A stretch of 18,724 nucleotides of DNA from NCBI GenBank assembly GCA_965215215.1, contig CBDCDD010000003.1:1-18724 (forward strand). The letters are read 5' to 3'. The notes beneath the pieces are model-generated. The model was not told where the DNA came from, ran no database searches, and was given only the letters and a program-made list of their open reading frames with translations. The DNA is from CALDTK01 sp965215215 (GTDB lineage Bacteria; Bacteroidota; Bacteroidia; Chitinophagales; Saprospiraceae). Within the stretch, counting starts at the first letter, position 1; each line of letters starts with the position of its first letter. Both the position numbers and the translations under genes were made by a program. This document shows positions 15,449 to 18,724 of this stretch, one piece after another.

Positions 15449-16381
15449 TCACCGCAGCGGATGGAAGCGCCCCACCTGCCGCTCCAGATCCTCGAACGCT
15501 CCCCGATCATACCGCTCGACCTGCTCCACGGTCCGCAGGCCCGATAGGTACCGCGCCCGCCGGAGCCCCTCGGTCTCGACCCACGCCGCGATCCGCGCCT
15601 GCCTGAGCACCCGCAAGCTCGCCACCGCCACGCCCAGCTCTCGCTCGGCTACCGTGCGCACGTGCTCGGCGATCCCGATCAGCTGCCCGTGCAGCCGACT
15701 CTCGCGACTGAGCCGCTCGCCATCCAGTCCGCCGCCCGGCAGCAGCCGCGCCCCGAGCGCTTCGCCGTACCCTGGCCGCCGACGCTCGTGCGCCGCGATC
15801 GCCGCCGCTCTTCCCTGTTGTAAGTACCCCGCCCACGCCAACACCTGATGCCCTTCCAACCGCAACAGTCGCCCCAACCGGTACCGCCCCGCCGGCACCC
15901 GCACCGTCGCGCTGGCCACGTCGACGTCGCCGACCTCTAAGCGCCCGAGCTCGGCCTGCTCCAAGCCCTGCCACACGACGAGCCCTAGGACCAGCTCGTC
16001 GGTGTAGCCGTAGCCGCTGCGTCGCGCAGGCCACCGCGCAGCCACCGCCGCGGCGTACACCGCCGCCAGGGTCTCGGCGTCGAGCAGGACCGGCGGCGCG
16101 CTCACCTGTTGGCCGCGGACCCGCAGCCCGTAGGTCGGGTCCGGCACGCCCCGGTAGGCGCAGTAGTAGCGGATCACCCCGAGTACTCGGTTCAACTCCG
16201 CCGGCCGGCGTCCCGCCTCGCGCAGCTCGTCCACGTACGCCAAGACGTCCAAGTACTCGACTCTTGTCTCGTCCTTGCTGCGCTCACTCAGCCACGCCAG
16301 CCACCGCTCCACCGACCGCACTCGCGCTCGCGCCCCGACCGCCGCGATCCCCGCGGCCCGCAGGTACTCCCCGAACGTCAC
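15449..16381 (-). CDS. Degenerate tyrosine recombinase (integrase 2)
   Basis: The 310-residue protein has the two-domain shape of phage-type integrases: a SAM-like core-binding domain (about 1-90) and a catalytic-like domain (about 95-300). The region WQGLEQAELGRLEVGDVDV aligns with the usual GLRxxELxxLxxxDID, but the box I arginine is Glu (E141). Near 257-263 the HxLRH motif reads RVLRQ, keeping R260 but losing the His. The LGH motif reads LSG (279-281). A candidate nucleophile Y291 remains in VERYDRG. It is therefore probably unable to cut DNA alone and may be a structural partner of integrase 1. The GTG start overlaps the TGA of integrase 1 by 4 bp (GTGA), so they are coupled. Full length and an intact frame argue that it is maintained. 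Confidence 0.8.
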   Translation of the reverse strand: MTFGEYLRAAGIAAVGARARVRSVERWLAWLSERSKDETRVEYLDVLAYVDELREAGRRPAELNRVLGVIRYYCAYRGVPDPTYGLRVRGQQVSAPPVLLDAETLAAVYAAAVAARWPARRSGYGYTDELVLGLVVWQGLEQAELGRLEVGDVDVASATVRVPAGRYRLGRLLRLEGHQVLAWAGYLQQGRAAAIAAHERRRPGYGEALGARLLPGGGLDGERLSRESRLHGQLIGIAEHVRTVAERELGVAVASLRVLRQARIAAWVETEGLRRARYLSGLRTVEQVERYDRGAFEDLERQVGRFHPLR

Positions 16382-17356
16382 GACGGACTGCTTTGCGTCA
16401 TCTCCTCCCGCTCGGCCATCTCCTCAGCTACCCGCACGTAGATCAGCGTCGACTCTAGCGACCTATGCCCGAGGAAGCGCGCGACCGCTTCCAGGTCCAT
16501 GCCCCTTAGCACCAACTGCGTCGCGATCGAGTGCCGCAGCACGTGGGCGCTGATCCGTCGCACGCCCGCCGCCTCACACAGTGTATGTAGCCCCCGGTTC
16601 ACGAGGTTGACCCCGCACGGCCGCCCCCACCGGTTCACGAGCACGCACTCACAGTCGGTCGGCTTCGCGTAGCGCGCTCGCGCCCCATCGCTTCCGTCGC
16701 CGCTCTCCCCGAGCCACGCGCCAAGATCCCGCCGGACGCCCTCGCTCATCGGCACGTAGCGCGCGTGGTAGTTCTTGGCCCGCGCCACCAGCAGGCGCCC
16801 GCCTTCGACGTCGACCTCGTCGCACCGCAGCGCCCCGCAACCCACACCCGTAGCACAGCGCCAGCACCGCCCGCGCGTACGCCGGTCGCCCGCCGTAGCC
16901 GTGGCCGCGCAGGCCATCGGCCGCCGCGTACAGCCGCCGCACCTCCGCCTCGCTCAGCGCGACCCGCCCCCGCGCCGCCGCGCCCTCCACCGCCGGCAAC
17001 GCCCGCACTTCAGGAGGCAGGCCGAGTACCGCGACGCGGTACGCATCCAGGCTCGCACACACGAGCAGCCGCCCCGCGATCGTCGCCGAGGCCAGGCCCC
17101 GGCCCGTCACCGCGGACGTCGCCGCGGCCAACTCCTCGCCGTAGGCCGCGACGTGCTCGGCGCGTAGGCCCCCGATCTCCGCGACGCCCTCGTTTTGCAG
17201 GAACCGACACGCCCGCGCTGCGGCCCCGCGGTAGGTCTCGACCGTCGAGTCGGCGTACCCCCGCGTCACGAGCCACGCGGAGTACGCTTCCACGGTCGCC
17301 ACGTACCCCTGATTTAGCCCGTAGACCTCCGTAAGATTTTGAGGCCCCCTACTCAT
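16378..17356 (-). pseudogene. Tyrosine recombinase/integrase 1, frameshifted
   Basis: The N-terminal frame starts at ATG 17356 (MSRGPQNLTEVYGL; a GTG at 17377 is an alternative) and gives a SAM-like domain and the start of the catalytic domain up to CYGCGLR, with the box I Arg. The other frame resumes at ALRCDEVDVEGG and contains KNYHARYVPMSEG, HVLRHSIATQL, FLGHRS and the nucleophile in STLIYVRV. The two meet at about 16826-16838. The family expects GLRxxExxxL, so about 14 bases seem to be missing there. All other catalytic residues (Arg, His-x-x-Arg, His, Tyr) are present. Such enzymes integrate and excise mobile elements. As written the gene is broken; a sequencing error or recent mutation are both possible. 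It lies between the primase-helicase and integrase 2 in one operon. Confidence 0.8.
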
Positions 17357-17459
17357 TTTCCGGATTTTGTGGCCCACTGCCCTTAACTACTTGACCCTCA
17401 GCGCCCCGAGTGGCCCACACCCCCAGTGGCCCACTGGTCGCCGACCCGGCACAACTCAT
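17349..17459 (-). CDS. 36-codon bridging micro-ORF between primase-helicase and integrase 1
   Basis: Its ATG (17459-17457) overlaps the TGA stop of the primase-helicase (ATGA), and its TAG stop (17351-17349) lies just inside the start of integrase 1 (ATGAGTAG). It encodes MSCAGSATSGPLGVWATRGA and 16 more residues. The codons partly derive from the TGGCCCAC repeats. It could serve as a translational bridge rather than give a working peptide, or it could be chance in GC-rich DNA. Confidence 0.25.
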   Translation of the reverse strand: MSCAGSATSGPLGVWATRGAEGQVVKGSGPQNPENE

Positions 17460-17513
17460 TGTACCTCAGCGCTTTCAGTGGCCCGCTCTCGTAATGGCCC
17501 ACCGGTGGCCCAC
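17370..17513. repeat. Cluster of TGGCCCAC repeats at the primase/integrase boundary
   Basis: TGGCCCAC occurs exactly at 17370, 17411, 17427, 17495 and 17506, plus a TGGCCCGC variant at 17479. Around two of them the match extends to about 23 bp (17396-17418 and 17464-17486, both starting CCTCAGCGC). The spacing is irregular. The cluster spans the end of the primase-helicase coding region and the leader of integrase 1. It could be arm-type integrase binding sites, iterons, or regulator sites. Confidence 0.8.
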
Positions 17514-18724
17514 TCCTCGTTTGCCGTGTTTCCGTCCCTTTCGCGCTCCTCCTCCGCCACGGCCACCCGCTCGAGCGTGCGCCGCAACGACTGGCGCACC
17601 CGCTCCCCGAGCGGCTTGGCGTCTGTGGCCACCAACTCATATTCGTAGCCCCTCGCGGCCGACCCGTTCACGACCCGACAGTACCCGTAAGACACGAGCA
17701 CCCGCAGGTGCCGCTTGATCGTCGTCGGACTCGTCCGCCACGCCCGCCGCACCTCCCCCGCGCGGAAGCTCGCCGCCCCGCGCTCCTTCAGGTAACCCTC
17801 CAACCGCTCCAGGAACCGCCGCGTCGCCCGCGTCAACTCGTCGGCCTTCGCCGCGATCACGCCGGCCAACAGCTCATTGGCAATCGCCACGTCCGCGAGC
17901 GTCGTCTCGACGTAGGCCCCGCCGCGCGCGTCGACCTTCCACTCGCGCTGGCGCTGGTGGTAGAACGTGATCGCCTCGACGAACGACAGGTAATGCGCTT
18001 GGGTCCGCAACGGAGCGAAGCACTCCCGCGGGAGCGCCAGGCGCTCGGCGTACGGATTGACCACCCGCACGGCTTTAGCTGGGCTTTTGCCAAAACCGCT
18101 CCCGCGGCCCCCGCCGCCGCTCCGCTCGTACACCTCGCCCGCGAGCACGAGCTGCACGTCGCGCATCAGCTCCGCGGCCGCCCCTTCACCCGCGTGATCG
18201 ACCCGCCCCGCCGAGGCCCGCCGCTGATAAGCGAGGATGGCCTCGCGCTGCTCGGGGCTCCCGTCCAAGTACAGCAGTAAAGACCGGTTGGCGTTGTCCT
18301 CGTACAAGCACTCGGCCGTCGTCGTGGCCGCTAGACAGATCGGCCCCTCGACAGCCAGCGTCTTAGTACGCATGTTTCCGCGCGCGTCCTTCAGTGCGAC
18401 CGTCTTCGTGATTCGCCCTTTGCTCTGCAACTCGCGCAAGCCGTAGAGCACGCCCTCGTGCCCGCCGGCCCCGTCCAGGTCCTCCACCAGCACCAGCCGG
18501 TGTCGCAGTTCGGTCCGATCAAAATAGTACAGCGCGTTCTCTGAGAGGGCCGTGATCTCGACCTTGTGCTCGTCCGGGATCAAGGAAGCGACCTTCTCCT
18601 GCAGGTACGTCTTACCCGTGCCCGACCCGCCCAGCGCCACGACGTGCAGCGGCCGCGGCCGCAGGCGCGTCGTGAACGCGAGCCAGAGCACCAGCGCGTT
18701 CTCGCGCTCGCCGACCACGCCCGC
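17456..18724 (-). CDS. Primase-helicase, C-terminal ATPase half (copy 2, N-terminus outside window)
   Basis: The frame is open to the right window edge, so the gene starts beyond it; the GTG at 18718 is internal. The first visible residues (GVVGERENALVLWLAFTTRL) match the last authentic part of copy 1, so the missing N-terminus is probably a CHC2/Toprim primase too. Visible motifs are Walker A GGSGTGKTYLQEKV, Walker B LVLVEDLDGAGG, then LRELQSKGRITKT, and TTTAECLYEDNANRSLLLYLDG (sensor/arginine region). A C-terminal winged helix (FRAGEVRRAWRTSPTTIKRH to RVVNGSAARGYEYELV) may bind DNA. It would drive replication or processing of an integrative element. It lies directly upstream of integrases 1 and 2 on the same strand, joined by the micro-ORF. 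No defect is visible. Confidence 0.8.
   Translation of the reverse strand, partial: AGVVGERENALVLWLAFTTRLRPRPLHVVALGGSGTGKTYLQEKVASLIPDEHKVEITALSENALYYFDRTELRHRLVLVEDLDGAGGHEGVLYGLRELQSKGRITKTVALKDARGNMRTKTLAVEGPICLAATTTAECLYEDNANRSLLLYLDGSPEQREAILAYQRRASAGRVDHAGEGAAAELMRDVQLVLAGEVYERSGGGGRGSGFGKSPAKAVRVVNPYAERLALPRECFAPLRTQAHYLSFVEAITFYHQRQREWKVDARGGAYVETTLADVAIANELLAGVIAAKADELTRATRRFLERLEGYLKERGAASFRAGEVRRAWRTSPTTIKRHLRVLVSYGYCRVVNGSAARGYEYELVATDAKPLGERVRQSLRRTLERVAVAEEERERDGNTANEEWATGGPLRERATESAEVQ

Noticed and set aside
17370..17513. CRISPR array
   Set aside because: The repeats are only 8 bp, irregularly spaced, and partly within coding sequence; there are no spacers of even length and no cas genes.

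Overview
The window is high-GC bacterial DNA that reads as an accessory/defence island plus remnants of integrative elements. None of the starts I inspected (hsdR, darT, the XRE gene, the primase) has a Shine-Dalgarno sequence. The primase plus tandem-integrase arrangement, one TAnnTTTG promoter-like box and the polymorphic-toxin tails suggest a Bacteroidota/Rhodothermota-type host. This is low confidence, because no rRNA or housekeeping marker is present.

Layout. (i) 1-624: the C-terminal part of a PIG-L-type deacetylase, cut by the window edge. (ii) 795-6507: a defence block. A solitary type I restriction subunit hsdR and a coupled YgjP-type metallopeptidase are on the minus strand. The DarT/DarG DNA ADP-ribosylation toxin-antitoxin pair diverges from them on the plus strand. 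No hsdM or hsdS is visible. (iii) 6597-8581: an uncharacterised zinc-finger-like gene split by a 945-bp IS5-family element, whose transposase is frameshifted by a 19-bp tandem duplication. (iv) 8730-11106: an AT-rich immunity-type gene and an ADP-ribosyltransferase toxin tail, the tip of a polymorphic toxin. The toxin is joined out of frame to the N-terminal part of a CHC2/Toprim primase-helicase gene (to 12616), with a divergent XRE regulator at 12785. (v) 13189-14425: a lipoprotein with a lipase-like Ser/Asp/His fold and an overlapping small membrane protein, probably a second effector/immunity module. (vi) 14426-15448: about 1 kb without a credible gene, very GC-rich and full of inverted repeats. 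(vii) 15449-18724: a primase-helicase C-terminal part (open at the window edge) followed by two tyrosine recombinases. The first recombinase is frameshifted and the second has lost catalytic residues. A cluster of TGGCCCAC repeats lies at the primase/integrase boundary.

How it fits together. The right-hand primase-integrase operon looks like the core of an integrative element. The left-hand primase copy is a paralogue cut at a position homologous to the start of the visible part of the right-hand copy, and replaced there by a toxin/immunity cassette. I infer that related elements or toxin loci recombined, leaving toxin tips beside element genes. Several genes are broken: primase copy 1, integrase 1, the transposase and the zinc-finger gene. 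The defence genes hsdR, darT and darG appear intact.
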